64,000 nucleotides of DNA. Origin: CAVWCQ01 sp963753545. Lineage in GTDB: Bacteria; Chloroflexota; Anaerolineae; Aggregatilineales; Aggregatilineaceae. Of this stretch, positions 26,756-36,214 are shown piece by piece (positions within the stretch are counted from its first letter, which is position 1; each line of letters begins with the position of its first letter). The notes beneath the pieces are model-generated. The model saw only the letters and a program-made list of their open reading frames with translations, did not search any database and was not told the origin of the DNA. Location: NCBI GenBank assembly GCA_963753545.1, contig CAVWCQ010000001.1:1-64000 (forward strand). The letters are read 5' to 3'. Position numbers and translations under genes: made by a program.

Positions 26756-27445
26756 ATGCCCGAAATAATCCCGCACCTCTATGTTGTTCCCAGCAGCGCC
26801 GTGAATGTTTTTATCGTGGAAACGGACAGTGATCTGACGCTGGTAGACGCGGGTCTGCCCTGGATGGCGAAAAGCGTTTTGCAGGAGATCGAGCGGATCG
26901 GGCACAAGCCGCAGGATGTCAAACATATCCTGATCACCCACGCTGACCTTGATCATGTGGGCGGCCTCAAAGCGCTGGTCGATGCCACTGGAGCAACTGT
27001 CTATGCCAGCGCCGCATCCGGGCGCTATCTACGCATCCGGCGCAATCCCCCGCACATCAAAATGCCAATAGCGCTGCTCGGCAACACGATCACCTTCCTG
27101 CTTCAGCGGGCGGTCACGATCAATTATGAGGTCGTGGACGGCGAGGTGTTGGAGATCGCTGGGGGCATCCGCGTGCTATCTGCGCCGGGGCACACTGCCG
27201 ATCACACCGCGTATTATTGGGAGCAGGAGCATGTGCTGTTCGCGGGCGATCTGTTCCAAAACCGCAAGGCGCTTGAACTGTCTCCGCTGCGCATCACCTA
27301 CAGCCTGGACGACGAGATGCACAGTGCGCGCAAAGCCTTAGCGCTTAACCCGGCGGTGATTTGTGTAGGGCATGGTCAGCCATTCGTGGTGGAAAAAGAA
27401 CCGGGGCGGATCGGGGAGCTTTTGGCACAACTGCCAGAAGCCTGA
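26756..27445 (+). CDS. MBL-fold metallo-hydrolase
   Basis: The metallo-beta-lactamase fold is shown by the metal motif THADLDHVGG (HxDxDH variant) near residue 62, a second His in SAPGHTADHTAYYW near 145, the Asp in VLFAGDLFQN near 170 and the last His in VGHGQPF near 212. The protein has 229 residues and no signal peptide, so it is cytoplasmic. The glyoxalase II-like layout fits thioester or lactone hydrolysis, but the substrate cannot be read from sequence. The ribosome site GAGGAGG lies just before ATG 26756. It ends 26 bases from the convergent STAS gene. Confidence 0.85.
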   Translation: MPEIIPHLYVVPSSAVNVFIVETDSDLTLVDAGLPWMAKSVLQEIERIGHKPQDVKHILITHADLDHVGGLKALVDATGATVYASAASGRYLRIRRNPPHIKMPIALLGNTITFLLQRAVTINYEVVDGEVLEIAGGIRVLSAPGHTADHTAYYWEQEHVLFAGDLFQNRKALELSPLRITYSLDDEMHSARKALALNPAVICVGHGQPFVVEKEPGRIGELLAQLPEA

Positions 27446-27471
27446 TCAGCCCCGGTAGATAGTTGGATCGA

Positions 27472-27840
27472 TCAGCAGTAGCATGTCTGGTGATCCAATT
27501 GGCGGTTTGCCAGGTGCGGCGCGGCAGCCGACAGATCGCTGAAAATTTCAAACACACTGTCTAACCCCACCAGTTCGAGCAGGGTCATTACGCGTTCGGA
27601 CGGGTTGACGATGGTCAGGACAATCTGTTTTTCCTTGGAACGCTGCCACAGTTCCACCAACCCGCGCAATCCAGCACTGTTAATATATTCCACGCCGCTA
27701 AAATCAAGGATCAGCCGCCCACAGTCGTTCTCGACGGCCTGATCAAGCGTTTGCCCCAATGCGCAGACGTTCACATCCGTGATTCGCCCGATGACATCGA
27801 CAATACGAACGTGATCGGTTTTTGAGACTGATTGCATCAT
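27472..27840 (-). CDS. STAS-domain anti-sigma factor antagonist
   Basis: A single STAS domain of about 122 residues. The pattern LILDFSGVEYINSAGLRGL contains the conserved Ser (in NSAG) that is phosphorylated in SpoIIAA/RsbV proteins. Dephosphorylated protein would bind an anti-sigma factor kinase and free a sigma factor. No partner kinase or sigma factor lies next to it. The C-terminal 20 residues (HLANRQLDHQTCYC) are an unusual tail. The start at 27840 is chosen because GGGAG lies 5 bases upstream; the open frame extends further but the added text is not STAS-like. The membrane protein gene upstream ends 15 bases away, so the two may be co-transcribed. Confidence 0.8.
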   Translation of the reverse strand: MMQSVSKTDHVRIVDVIGRITDVNVCALGQTLDQAVENDCGRLILDFSGVEYINSAGLRGLVELWQRSKEKQIVLTIVNPSERVMTLLELVGLDSVFEIFSDLSAAAPHLANRQLDHQTCYC

Positions 27841-27854
27841 CACAACTCCCACAC

Positions 27855-28130
27855 CTATTTCGCGAAATCCTTGTCCAGGACGAGCCGTACCGCCAGGATG
27901 AGCAGCACCGCTCCGACGAAGGACACCAGGATCGCCCCGCAAATACCAGCCCAATTCATGCCATTGAACAAAAAGCTACCGACGAAGAAGCCCGCCATAC
28001 CGAGCAGCACATTACTGATCGGGTTATAACCCCGGCCTCGAATGACAAATCCAGCCAGATATCCAGCGGTTCCACCGACGATGAGCACCCAGAGGCATTG
28101 TAAACAACCGCACGGACCAACGGCGAACAT
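27855..28130 (-). CDS. GlsB/YeaQ/YmgE family membrane protein
   Basis: The 91-residue protein has three predicted membrane helices with glycine-rich packing (LIVGGTAGYLAGFVIRG, PISNVLLGMAGFFVGSFLF, GAILVSFVGAVLLILAV). This is the pattern of the transglycosylase-associated/GlsB family of stress-related small membrane proteins. A Cys-rich start (GPCGCLQCLW) is less usual. AGGAGTGAGAGAAT precedes the ATG at 28130. It is likely in a unit with the STAS gene. Confidence 0.8.
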   Translation of the reverse strand: MFAVGPCGCLQCLWVLIVGGTAGYLAGFVIRGRGYNPISNVLLGMAGFFVGSFLFNGMNWAGICGAILVSFVGAVLLILAVRLVLDKDFAK

Positions 28131-28230
28131 ATTCTCTCACTCCTGCTGGCAGAACAATCTAAACTCTATACGCAAAAAAGAAGCAGTGGGTTACACCAGG
28201 ATGAGAAAACGATGAAAACTGGGGGAAATC

Positions 28231-29223
28231 CTACCCGGAAACGCCAGCTAGCAGCAGATCGAGGGCGAGCATGCCATCCACTTTGCCGGTTTTGATGCCC
28301 AAATCGGTGTCGAGCAGGAAATGATAGATGGTTTCGAGCTGATCCAACTGGAATGATCGCACCTGTTGGCTGAGCTTTTTGGCGACAAATTCGTGACAGC
28401 CAATCGCCGCTCCCATCCCCGCCGGAGCGCCGCCCCCGTCCAGATACTCACGGGCGAGGAGCAGCAGCCGGAACTGGCGGACGATCATCCCAAACAGTTT
28501 GAGCGGATCGTCATCTTCGAGCAGACGGTGCAGCAGGCGGGTCGCTGTCGCTCCATCGCGGCGGCCTAATGCATCAACCATCTCAAATACATCCGGTTCG
28601 GCGGCGTAGGAGGTCAGCAGGGCGACATCGGCCTCGCTGATTATGCGTTCGCCGTTGACATAGGCGCTCAGTTTAGCCAGTTCGCTGTCGGCGGCCCGCA
28701 GATCTTCGCCTACCACAGCCGCCAGCGCAAAAGCCGCCTGCGGATCGATTTCCGTGCTGTATTCCTGCCGGGAGTGGTGGCGAATCCAACTGGCTGTTTC
28801 GCGGGGGGGCGCGAACAGCTTGTGGTATCCGGCAGGATCGCTCCTGGCAAGTTTGAGGATGGCATTATTGTCGTTGAGTGTGTCCGGCTCGACAAAGACC
28901 ACCCGCGCGAAATCGGGCAGGTGCGGCAAACCGTCGAGCAGGTAGTCAATCTGCTCTTTGCCCGTTTTGCCTGCCCCTTTACGGGCCAGCCAGGTCAGCA
29001 TCCCATCGACAATGATCAGCCGTTTATCGCTCAGAAAGGGCACAGAACTGGCGGCTGAAATGACATCAACCGCCGAGGAAACTTTGCCGTCCAGCGTCGT
29101 GATGTTCAATTCTGCGAGGGACGGATCGCCCATCTTGGCGCGCATCGTGGCGATCTCGGCGCGGCGGGTAAATTCATCCGGGCCGTGAAAGACATAAAAG
29201 GTGGGGACGCGCCGGGCGGTCAT
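28231..29223 (-). CDS. holA: DNA polymerase III subunit delta
   Basis: HolA opens the sliding clamp within the clamp loader. The protein has 330 residues and the delta layout: an N-terminal AAA-like domain without a working P-loop (FYVFHGPDEFTRRAEI, KRLIIVDGMLTWL), a middle domain (AAVVGEDLRAADSELAKLSAY near residue 170) and a C-terminal collar domain (LKLFGMIVRQFRLLLLAREY near 245; QLDQLETIYHFLLDTDLGIK near 295). The last block is characteristic of the family. It begins 3 bases after the DUF6391 gene, so the two are translated from one transcript. Confidence 0.9.
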   Translation of the reverse strand: MTARRVPTFYVFHGPDEFTRRAEIATMRAKMGDPSLAELNITTLDGKVSSAVDVISAASSVPFLSDKRLIIVDGMLTWLARKGAGKTGKEQIDYLLDGLPHLPDFARVVFVEPDTLNDNNAILKLARSDPAGYHKLFAPPRETASWIRHHSRQEYSTEIDPQAAFALAAVVGEDLRAADSELAKLSAYVNGERIISEADVALLTSYAAEPDVFEMVDALGRRDGATATRLLHRLLEDDDPLKLFGMIVRQFRLLLLAREYLDGGGAPAGMGAAIGCHEFVAKKLSQQVRSFQLDQLETIYHFLLDTDLGIKTGKVDGMLALDLLLAGVSG

Positions 29224-29226
29224 ACC

Positions 29227-29781
29227 CTATCCCGACCTGGTGCGGACGAAATGCACGGTGAGGCGCTGCCCGCCCATCGGCATCGGGAATTCGTGGCGGC
29301 TGATATCCGCGACTTCCATCTGGCCGGGATCGCCCAGCGTGGTGAAGTGCTGCTGCAAAGCCAGCCCAAGCGGCTGCGATAGGATCAGCGAAAAGGTGGA
29401 GAGCACGATCACAGTTGGCAGCCGGGAGATACGATCCGCCCAATTGCGCTGCATGCCTGTCGTCCCAGCGAACGCAGCTAAGCTGGTCATGACTCCTGCC
29501 GTAACCAGCCCGGTTCCACAGTTAGGATGGACGGCCAGATTGTGTTCGCCGCTGCGCATGCGAGCTAACGCCTCGCGGACAGCCGATTCAATCTCTTCCG
29601 TCGGAACGTTGCCGTAGAGATAAAACCCGCTCATGGTTGAACGCCCGGCCATGCTCAGATTTTTGATCTTGCGGCTCAGGACGTGGATCGTAGCGTGTTC
29701 CAGCCCATGATTGCGGCGGACGCGGCGAATGAGCGGAAAATTCAGGAACGGGGTGGCGAGAAGCGCTAAAAACTGAAGCAT
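29227..29781 (-). CDS. DUF6391 family membrane protein
   Basis: The 184-residue protein starts with a hydrophobic segment (LQFLALLATPFLNFPLI) and then RRNHGLEHATIHVLSRK, whose HGLEHAT block is typical of DUF6391. A conserved HPNCGTGLVTAGVMTSLAAF near residue 102 leads into a second hydrophobic region and a third (TVIVLSTFSLILSQPLGLAL). The His, Glu and Cys residues hint at a metal site, but the family has no assigned reaction. It is tightly linked to holA downstream. Confidence 0.75.
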   Translation of the reverse strand: MLQFLALLATPFLNFPLIRRVRRNHGLEHATIHVLSRKIKNLSMAGRSTMSGFYLYGNVPTEEIESAVREALARMRSGEHNLAVHPNCGTGLVTAGVMTSLAAFAGTTGMQRNWADRISRLPTVIVLSTFSLILSQPLGLALQQHFTTLGDPGQMEVADISRHEFPMPMGGQRLTVHFVRTRSG

Positions 29782-29850
29782 AGTGTTTTTTTCCTGTTGT
29801 AACAGGCGTCTTGCCTGCTAATTTTCGATAATGAGTGGGAGCGGTGCTCC

Positions 29851-30852
29851 TTATGGCATATCCGAGGGCCGTTCCGGGCTGGCGATTGGCAGGGCAATCA
29901 CGATCAGTCGATGTGTATTACTGCTGTACGGCCAACATGTTATGAGCGTAACACGTTCATCCGCCGTCGGCAATATCCACCGCGCATTCTCCCGCCGGAT
30001 GTTGAGCGGTTCATCTTCTTCGGGCAGCACCATCGTCTGCGCGATGACATAGGTGTAGCGCCGGCCCTGCGCTTCGAGGATCAGAGTATCTCCCGGCTGA
30101 ACAGAGACTAAGTAGCGGAATACCTCGCCGTAGGCGTTGTGATGGCCGTTGATCACGGTATTTCCTGCTTTTCCCAGCGGCGCGGAATTCTGCTGCCAGC
30201 CCGCCGCATACAGACTCGGTACATCCAATTGGCTGTACGTCTGGTTTCCGATCTGAAGCGCGTGCTGCCCTACTGGGATCACCGGGGCGTCCAGCCCAAT
30301 CGACTCGATCAGGATACGATCCGGGATGTCGGGCGGCGTCTCTGGCGGCATAGCCGTTGGAGACGACGTAGCGGTTGGCGACGGCGTGATCGTCGGTAGC
30401 GGCGCGGCGGTCAGAGTCGGTGTATCCGTTGGGTTGGCCGTAGACGTAATCGTCAGCGTTAACGCGGGCCGCACGGTCTGGGCAAGTGTTGGCTGATTTG
30501 TCGCAGGCGGCGGGGTTGGTGTAAACGAAACAGTAACCGTTGGCCGCAGCGTATCCGTTGGAATGGGTGTGACAGATGGTTTCTCAGTCGGGATGGTAGT
30601 CGGGCGCTGATCGACGGGCAGGATCACCAGCGCGGCATTGTCATCAGGCAGCGCGGGCGGCGGCAGTGGGGAACCGAGCGATCCCGGCGTAGGCGTCGCT
30701 TCCATTGGTACACCCGGCGGCAGGATCACGGAGCGCTCCGGCTCGACCAGCCGCCAGATCAGCAGGGCAACTCCCCCACCCAGACACAACAGCCCCAGCG
30801 CACCGATCAGAATGCCGAGTGCGGCGGTTCGTCGCTCCCGATGACTAGCCAT
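29851..30852 (-). CDS. Class D/E-type sortase with Thr/Pro-rich stalk
   Basis: The N-terminus has a membrane helix at residues about 12-33 (ILIGALGLLCLGGGVALLIW). A Pro/Thr/Ser-rich stalk of about 140 residues follows, then a sortase domain at about 185-325. The catalytic triad is visible: His in VINGHHNAYG, Cys in VTLITCWPYS and Arg in SNTHRLIVIA. Sortases join surface proteins to cell wall components in monoderm cells, which fits the Chloroflexota assignment. The stalk is unusually long and would hold the domain away from the membrane. No LPxTG-type substrate is obvious in the window. It lies 11 bases after the HAD gene and is probably co-transcribed. Confidence 0.87.
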   Translation of the reverse strand: MASHRERRTAALGILIGALGLLCLGGGVALLIWRLVEPERSVILPPGVPMEATPTPGSLGSPLPPPALPDDNAALVILPVDQRPTTIPTEKPSVTPIPTDTLRPTVTVSFTPTPPPATNQPTLAQTVRPALTLTITSTANPTDTPTLTAAPLPTITPSPTATSSPTAMPPETPPDIPDRILIESIGLDAPVIPVGQHALQIGNQTYSQLDVPSLYAAGWQQNSAPLGKAGNTVINGHHNAYGEVFRYLVSVQPGDTLILEAQGRRYTYVIAQTMVLPEEDEPLNIRRENARWILPTADERVTLITCWPYSSNTHRLIVIALPIASPERPSDMP

Positions 30853-30863
30853 ACCGCGCCGGA

Positions 30864-31565
30864 CTAATCATGGTTCAGGATCGCAGCGAGAAACAGGTCA
30901 CAGTCTGCCATCGATTCGAAGACGTGTGTCGGATTATGAGCATAGAGTTGGGCCGTGCTGAACGGCCCCGTCGCGACAGCGATGGTTCGGGCGCGGATAC
31001 TTGCTGCACAGGCGATATCGCCCGGTGTATCGCCAATGATTACGATCTGTTCCGGCGCGAAGTCCGTGCCGCTGTAAATTTTGGCGCGTTCCAGGGCCAG
31101 CGGGGGCAGCATAGGCCGTTCCCAGCCCTCCGAGCCAAATGCTCCGATCTTAAAATCGGCGGGATCAAACCCGGCGGCGCGCAGTTTGATCGGGACAAGA
31201 CTCGGCATATTGCCCGTCACCAGCCCCACGACAACCGCCGGATCATCCGCCAGGGCCGCGACAACCTGCTGCGCCCCCACACAGGCCTGCACGGGATATT
31301 GGGCAATCATCTCTTCCAGGTGACGCGCGACAGCAGCGATATAGTGGTTCAACTGGTCACGCACTACTTCTGCCCCAATTCCGGTGGGGCTGAGCGATTC
31401 CAGCAGAATCTGCCAGTCTGTTTTTCCAGCAAAAGATATCACATCAGCCGCGCCGGACGTGCCAAACACTTCCTGCATGGCAGAACGAGTGGCTGCGCGC
31501 CCGCACCCGCCCGAATGCAGCAGCGTGCCGTCGATATCAAACAAAACGAGGTGGTTGTGTTGCAT
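30864..31565 (-). CDS. HAD-superfamily phosphatase
   Basis: The 233-residue protein has HAD motif I (LFDIDGTLLHSG) at its start, motif II in GLVTGNM near residue 118, the motif III lysine region and motif IV IIGDTPGDIACA near 180. A helical cap (residues about 15-90) marks it as a phosphoglycolate-phosphatase-like member. The substrate is not predictable. Start 31565 is chosen because AGGAAAC lies upstream and HAD motif I begins 7 residues later; the open frame continues 39 codons further without family similarity. It precedes the sortase gene. Confidence 0.82.
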   Translation of the reverse strand: MQHNHLVLFDIDGTLLHSGGCGRAATRSAMQEVFGTSGAADVISFAGKTDWQILLESLSPTGIGAEVVRDQLNHYIAAVARHLEEMIAQYPVQACVGAQQVVAALADDPAVVVGLVTGNMPSLVPIKLRAAGFDPADFKIGAFGSEGWERPMLPPLALERAKIYSGTDFAPEQIVIIGDTPGDIACAASIRARTIAVATGPFSTAQLYAHNPTHVFESMADCDLFLAAILNHD

Positions 31566-31708
31566 CACTGGTTTCCTGGTAGTCGTCGGTTGCGCATTAT
31601 TATACCGCGCCGATCCCAGAATTGAGGCCCCATGAACCGGATGGTTTTGGAGTATGAAGGGGATATCCCCTGGCAGCGTCAAGTATTAAGACTTAAAAGT
31701 GACACTAT

Positions 31709-31723
31709 TCGCCGTTATGGCGA
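31709..31723. promoter_or_regulatory. Inverted repeat upstream of nifJ
   Basis: TCGCC and GGCGA flank a 5-base centre (GTTAT). The octamer ACACTATT occurs on both sides (31702 and 31730). It lies about 150 bases before the nifJ start in the divergent HAD/nifJ region and could be a regulator site. No strong promoter elements were found here. Confidence 0.3.
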
Positions 31724-31866
31724 CATTTCACACTATTGAGAGCACCCCAGAGGGTCTAAACTCCTTACGACAAAGGGGACGATGTTCTGCCCCTGTCTGC
31801 GAGAGGGATCACCAGACACGATCTTCTTTGCGGCATGGCCCGAAGAAGTATTTTTTAGGAGGAAGT

Positions 31867-34800
31867 ATGTCCAATAAACCATCGTCCCGTCATATGGTGA
31901 CGATTGACGGCAATACCGCTGCTGGGCAGGTGGCACACGCGCTTAGCGAAGTCATCGCCATCTATCCTATTACCCCCTCTTCTCCGATGGGCGAACTGGC
32001 AGACGAACTGTCTGCTGCCGGAGAAAAGAATATTTGGGGAACAGTGCCCCTGGTTGCTGAGATGCAGTCCGAGGGTGGCGCGGCAGGTGCAGTTCATGGC
32101 GCTCTGACCACTGGCGCTCTTTGCACGACCTTCACTGCTTCGCAGGGACTGCTGCTCATGATCCCCAATATGTACAAGATTGCGGGCGAACTGACGTCAA
32201 CAGTGTTCCATGTGGCAGCGCGTTCTCTGGCAGCGCAGGCGCTGTCGATTTACGGCGATCACTCGGATGTGATGGCTGCCCGCGCCACCGGCTTTGCCCT
32301 GCTCTGCTCCGGCAATGTCCAGGAAGTGCATGACTTTGCTCTGATTGCGCACGCGGCGACGTTGGAATCCCGCATCCCATTTGTTCACTTCTTCGACGGC
32401 TTCCGCACCTCGCACGAAGTCCAGAAGATTGAAGAACTGACCCATGACGATATCCGCGCCATGATCGATGAGAACGCCGTGCGCGCCCACCGGATGCGCG
32501 GCCTGACTCCCGATCATCCTGTGATGCGTGGTACGGCTCAGAACCCCGATGTTTATTTCCAGGGACGCGAGTCGGTTAACAAGTATTATGATGAAACACC
32601 AGCCATCGTCCAGAACGTGATGGATCGTTTGGCGGGGATTGTTGGACGCCAGTACCACCTGTTCGATTATTCCGGTGCGCCCGATGCGGATCGCGCGGTC
32701 GTGATTATGGGTTCCGGCGCGGAAGCCGTTCACGAAGCAGTCGATTATCTTAATGCGCACGGCGAAAAAGTGGGTGTGCTTCGCGTTCGCCTGTTCCACC
32801 CCTTCGATGGCGCGGCGCTCGTTGCCGCCATGCCCAAGACGGTCAAGAGAGATTGCCGTCATGGACCGCACCAAGGAACCCGGCGCGCAGGGCGAACCCC
32901 TCTACCTCGACGTGATCGGCGCTTTTGGCGAAGCGGTCATGGCGGGCAATGGAACGCTGCCCCTGGTTGTTGGTGGACGCTACGGCCTCGGCTCGAAGGA
33001 ATTTACCGCGTCGATGGCAAAAGCCGTCTTCGACAATCTCGCCCTGAAGACCCCCAAGAATCATTTCACCGTTGGCATCAACGACGATGTGACCCACACC
33101 AGCCTGCCCTACGATCCCGATTTCTCGGTTGAAGGCTCAGACGTTCACCGCGCGCTGTTCTATGGACTCGGCGCGGATGGTACGGTTGGCGCGAACAAGA
33201 ACTCGATCAAGATCATCGGCAAGGCGACGGACAACTATGCCCAGGGCTACTTCTATTACAACTCGAAGAAGTCCGGCACGGTGACCACCTCGCACCTGCG
33301 CTTCAGCAAGCACCCGATCCGCAGCACCTATCTGCTCGATAAAGCCGGTTTCGTGGCCTGCCACAACTTCAGCTTCCTGGAACGCGTTGAGATACTCAAC
33401 CACCTGGAAAAGGGCGGCACGTTCCTGCTCAACGCTCCCTACAGCGGCGCTGAAGTGTGGGATCACCTCCCGGTGGAAGTCCAGCAGGGGCTGATCGACA
33501 AGCAGGCCAAGTTCTACGCCATCGACGCGAACGGCCTCGCCAAGTCGATTGGTCTCGGTGGCCGCATCAACATCATCATGCAGACGGCCTTCTTCAAGAT
33601 CTCCGGCGTCCTTCCCGAAGAGAAGGCGATGGAGATGATCATGATGGCGATTGAAGACACCTACGGGCGCAAGGGTGGCTCGGTAGTTGATATGAATATC
33701 CGCGCCGCGCAGCTCACCGCCGAGCGGATTGAGCGCATCGCCGTGCCCGAAAAAGTCACCAGCGCCTTTGGGATGCGCCCGCCCGTTCCTGCTGGCGTGC
33801 CCGAATTTATTCAGAATGTGACGGCGGAACTCATCGCCGGACGCGGTGATCAACTGCCCGTCTCGCTCATGCCCGCCGATGGCACCTACCCAACGGGAAC
33901 CACCAAGTACGAAAAGCGCAATATCGCGACGGAAATCCCAGTATGGGACCTCGAAGCCTGCATCCAGTGCAACCAGTGCTCGTTCGTGTGCCCGCACGCT
34001 TCGATCCGCGTCAAGGTTTATGCCGCCGAATACGCCAATGGCAAGTCCCCCAACGACTTTAAGTCGATGGAAGCCAAGGGTAAGGAATGGAAGGGCCTGA
34101 AGTACACCGTCCAGGTCGCGCCGGAAGATTGCACGGGCTGCGGCCTGTGCGTGGAAAACTGCCCGGCCTTCGCCAAGGACGAAACTGGCAAGAAGACCGA
34201 GCGCAAGGCCATCAATATGACGCCGCTGACGGACGCGCTGCGCGACCAGGAAAATGTCAATTGGGATCACTTCATGACCATCCCCGACACCGACACAGCG
34301 CTGTTCAACCGCTTCACGGTTAAGGGTTCGCAGCTTCTGCCGCCCACCTTCGAATTCTCCGGCGCGTGCACGGGCTGCGGCGAAGCACCCTACATCCGCC
34401 TGATGTCCCAGTTGTTCGGTGATCGCGCGGTGATCGCTAACGCGACGGGCTGCACATCAATCTACGGCGGCAACCTGCCCACCACGCCTTACACCACCCG
34501 TGCCGACGGACGCGGCCCGGCCTGGTCGAACTCGCTGTTTGAAGATGCGGCGGAATTTGGCCTGGGTATGCGTCTGACGACCGACAAGATGAGCGAATAT
34601 GCTTACGAACTGCTCGCTCAATTGATCGACACCTCGACTAATCACGGCGATCTGCTGGCTGCCATCCGCGATGCGGATATGAGCACAGCGGAAGGTATCG
34701 AAGAACAGCGCGGTCGCGTAGCCGAATTGAAGACCCTGCTCGAACAGGACGGCGGCCAACAGGCAACCGAACTGCTCTCGGTGGTGGACTTCCTGGTGAA

Positions 34801-35605
34801 GCGCTCGGTTTGGATCTTCGGTGGTGACGGTTGGGGATATGACATCGGCTACGGCGGGTTGGATCACGTCCTGGCTTCGGGCCGCAATGTGAATGTCCTC
34901 CTGCTCGACACTGGCGTATATTCCAACACCGGCGGCCAGATGTCGAAGGCCACCCCGCGCGCGGCGGTTGCCAAGTTCGCGGCGGCGGGCAAGAGCCTGC
35001 CCAAGAAAGACCTGGGCATGATCGCCATGACCTACGGCAATATCTACGTGGCGCAGATTGCGATGGGCGCGAACATGAACCAGACGCTCAAGGCAATGGC
35101 TGAAGCAGAAGCCTATGATGGCCCGTCTCTGATCGTTGCCTACTCGCACTGCATCATGCACGGCCACGATATCCGCATGGGCCTCGCCATGCAGGAAACC
35201 GCCGTCCAGTCTGGGTTCTGGCCGCTCTACCGCTACAACCCGGCGAACCGCGCTCAGGGCAAGAATCCCCTGTCGCTCAACTCCAAGGCCCCAACTGAGG
35301 ATATTGAAACGTTCATGTACAAGCAGAACCGTTTCAAGATCCTCCGCAACGCCGATCCGGAGCGCGCCCAGGCTTTGCTCGACCTGTTGCGTACCGACGT
35401 ATCAACTCGTTGGAAGATGTACGAACAGATGGCCCAGTTCGATATCTACGCCGCCATCTGCCTACCTGATCAAACCGAACGCCCCGGAGAAATCCGGGGC
35501 GTTTTTGTGCCCCTATCTCGTCCGAGCAAGTCCCTCTCTACGCAGTGGGGGCGGCAAAACAACAAAAAAGAACCCTTACGAGGTTCTTTTTGCGCAATAA
35601 GATAA
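31867..35605 (+). CDS. nifJ: Pyruvate:ferredoxin (flavodoxin) oxidoreductase, one frameshift near 32850
   Basis: This single-chain enzyme oxidises pyruvate with CoA to acetyl-CoA and CO2 and reduces ferredoxin. All domains are visible in order: domain I (IYPITPSSPMGELADELSAA), domain II, the gamma-type domain (GLGGRINIIMQTAFFKISGV), two 4Fe-4S clusters (CIQCNQCSFVCPH near 33960 and CTGCGLCVENCP near 34135), the CTGCGEAPYIRL cluster region and the TPP domain (GGDGWGYDIGYGG). One extra base in AAGAGAGATT (32845-32853) shifts the frame; the downstream frame resumes exactly (EIAVMDRTKEPGAQGEPLYL). The ATG at 31867 has AGGAGG upstream. The written frame runs through the terminator at 35478, so the real stop is probably about 35467 after another small error. 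Total length near 1,200 residues is normal. Confidence 0.9.
35478..35506 (+). terminator. nifJ terminator
   Basis: An 11-bp stem (AACGCCCCGGA/TCCGGGGCGTT) with a GAAA tetraloop runs into five T's. It lies inside the last part of the written nifJ frame, which suggests that the real nifJ stop is upstream of it. Confidence 0.9.
35565..35591. terminator. Two-way terminator between nifJ and the receiver gene
   Basis: A 10-bp stem (AAAAAGAACC/GGTTCTTTTT) with a 7-base loop has T-runs on both strands. It can act as a back-up for nifJ and as the terminator of the convergent receiver-domain gene. Confidence 0.75.
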
Positions 35606-35662
35606 GCAAAACAAGACCACCGAATCCAGGCCTTTTTTGCCGGGCTGATTCTCGATAGAACT

Positions 35663-36019
35663 CTAGCCGCGATAATCGTTTAGAACTTCAACCAGTTCGG
35701 GCACGCTGACGGGTTTGACCAGATACAGGTCTCCACCGATTTTACGGCAGCGCGCGATGTAATCGGGCAGGTCGTAGGCGGTGATCATCACAACCGGGAC
35801 GTTGACGCCGTTCTGGCGCAAAATCTCAGTCATATCCAGTCCGCTGAGTTCGCCGGGTAGATGGATATCGACCAGGAAGAGGTCTGCTTGCCAGATAAAT
35901 TCGCTTTGTAGTGCGCTTTCCGCATCGGTGAAGGTGATCAGAGCGTCTCCGGTGGAGCTGGTCACACGCTCTAACAGCAAAATATTCGTCGGATCATCTT
36001 CAACGTAAATGATGTTCAT
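35663..36019 (-). CDS. Single-domain response regulator (CheY-like)
   Basis: The 118-residue protein is only a receiver domain. The acidic pair is in YVEDDPTN, the phospho-acceptor Asp in LFLVDIHLPG, the Thr/Ser switch in VVMITAYD and the conserved Lys in LYLVKPVSV. There is no output domain, so it must act through a partner or as a phosphate sink. No histidine kinase is adjacent. It is convergent with nifJ. Confidence 0.88.
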   Translation of the reverse strand: MNIIYVEDDPTNILLLERVTSSTGDALITFTDAESALQSEFIWQADLFLVDIHLPGELSGLDMTEILRQNGVNVPVVMITAYDLPDYIARCRKIGGDLYLVKPVSVPELVEVLNDYRG

Positions 36020-36178
36020 GCTTGCTCCGGTTCGTGGCCTACAACTCGCCGCTTAGCCTAATGATAAGACAATCTTACCACAACTTTTCGAGTTCGATAA
36101 GCTGAATTGTACGCCGTCTCTAAAAAAATTCCCAAAAAATGAATGAGGCGAAGTTTACCCTATTTCCACCGGGATGAA

Positions 36179-36203
36179 AAGAGGGACCATTCCGGTCCCT
36201 CTT
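36179..36203 (-). terminator. A2M terminator
   Basis: On the minus strand a 10-bp stem (AAGAGGGACC/GGTCCCTCTT) with a 5-base loop is followed by TTC, 12 bases after the A2M stop codon. Confidence 0.7.
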
Positions 36204-36214
36204 GGTGAGTAACC

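Noticed and set aside
33137..34270. 377-codon open frame on the minus strand
   Set aside because: It is antisense to the iron-sulphur region of nifJ and has no recognisable domain.
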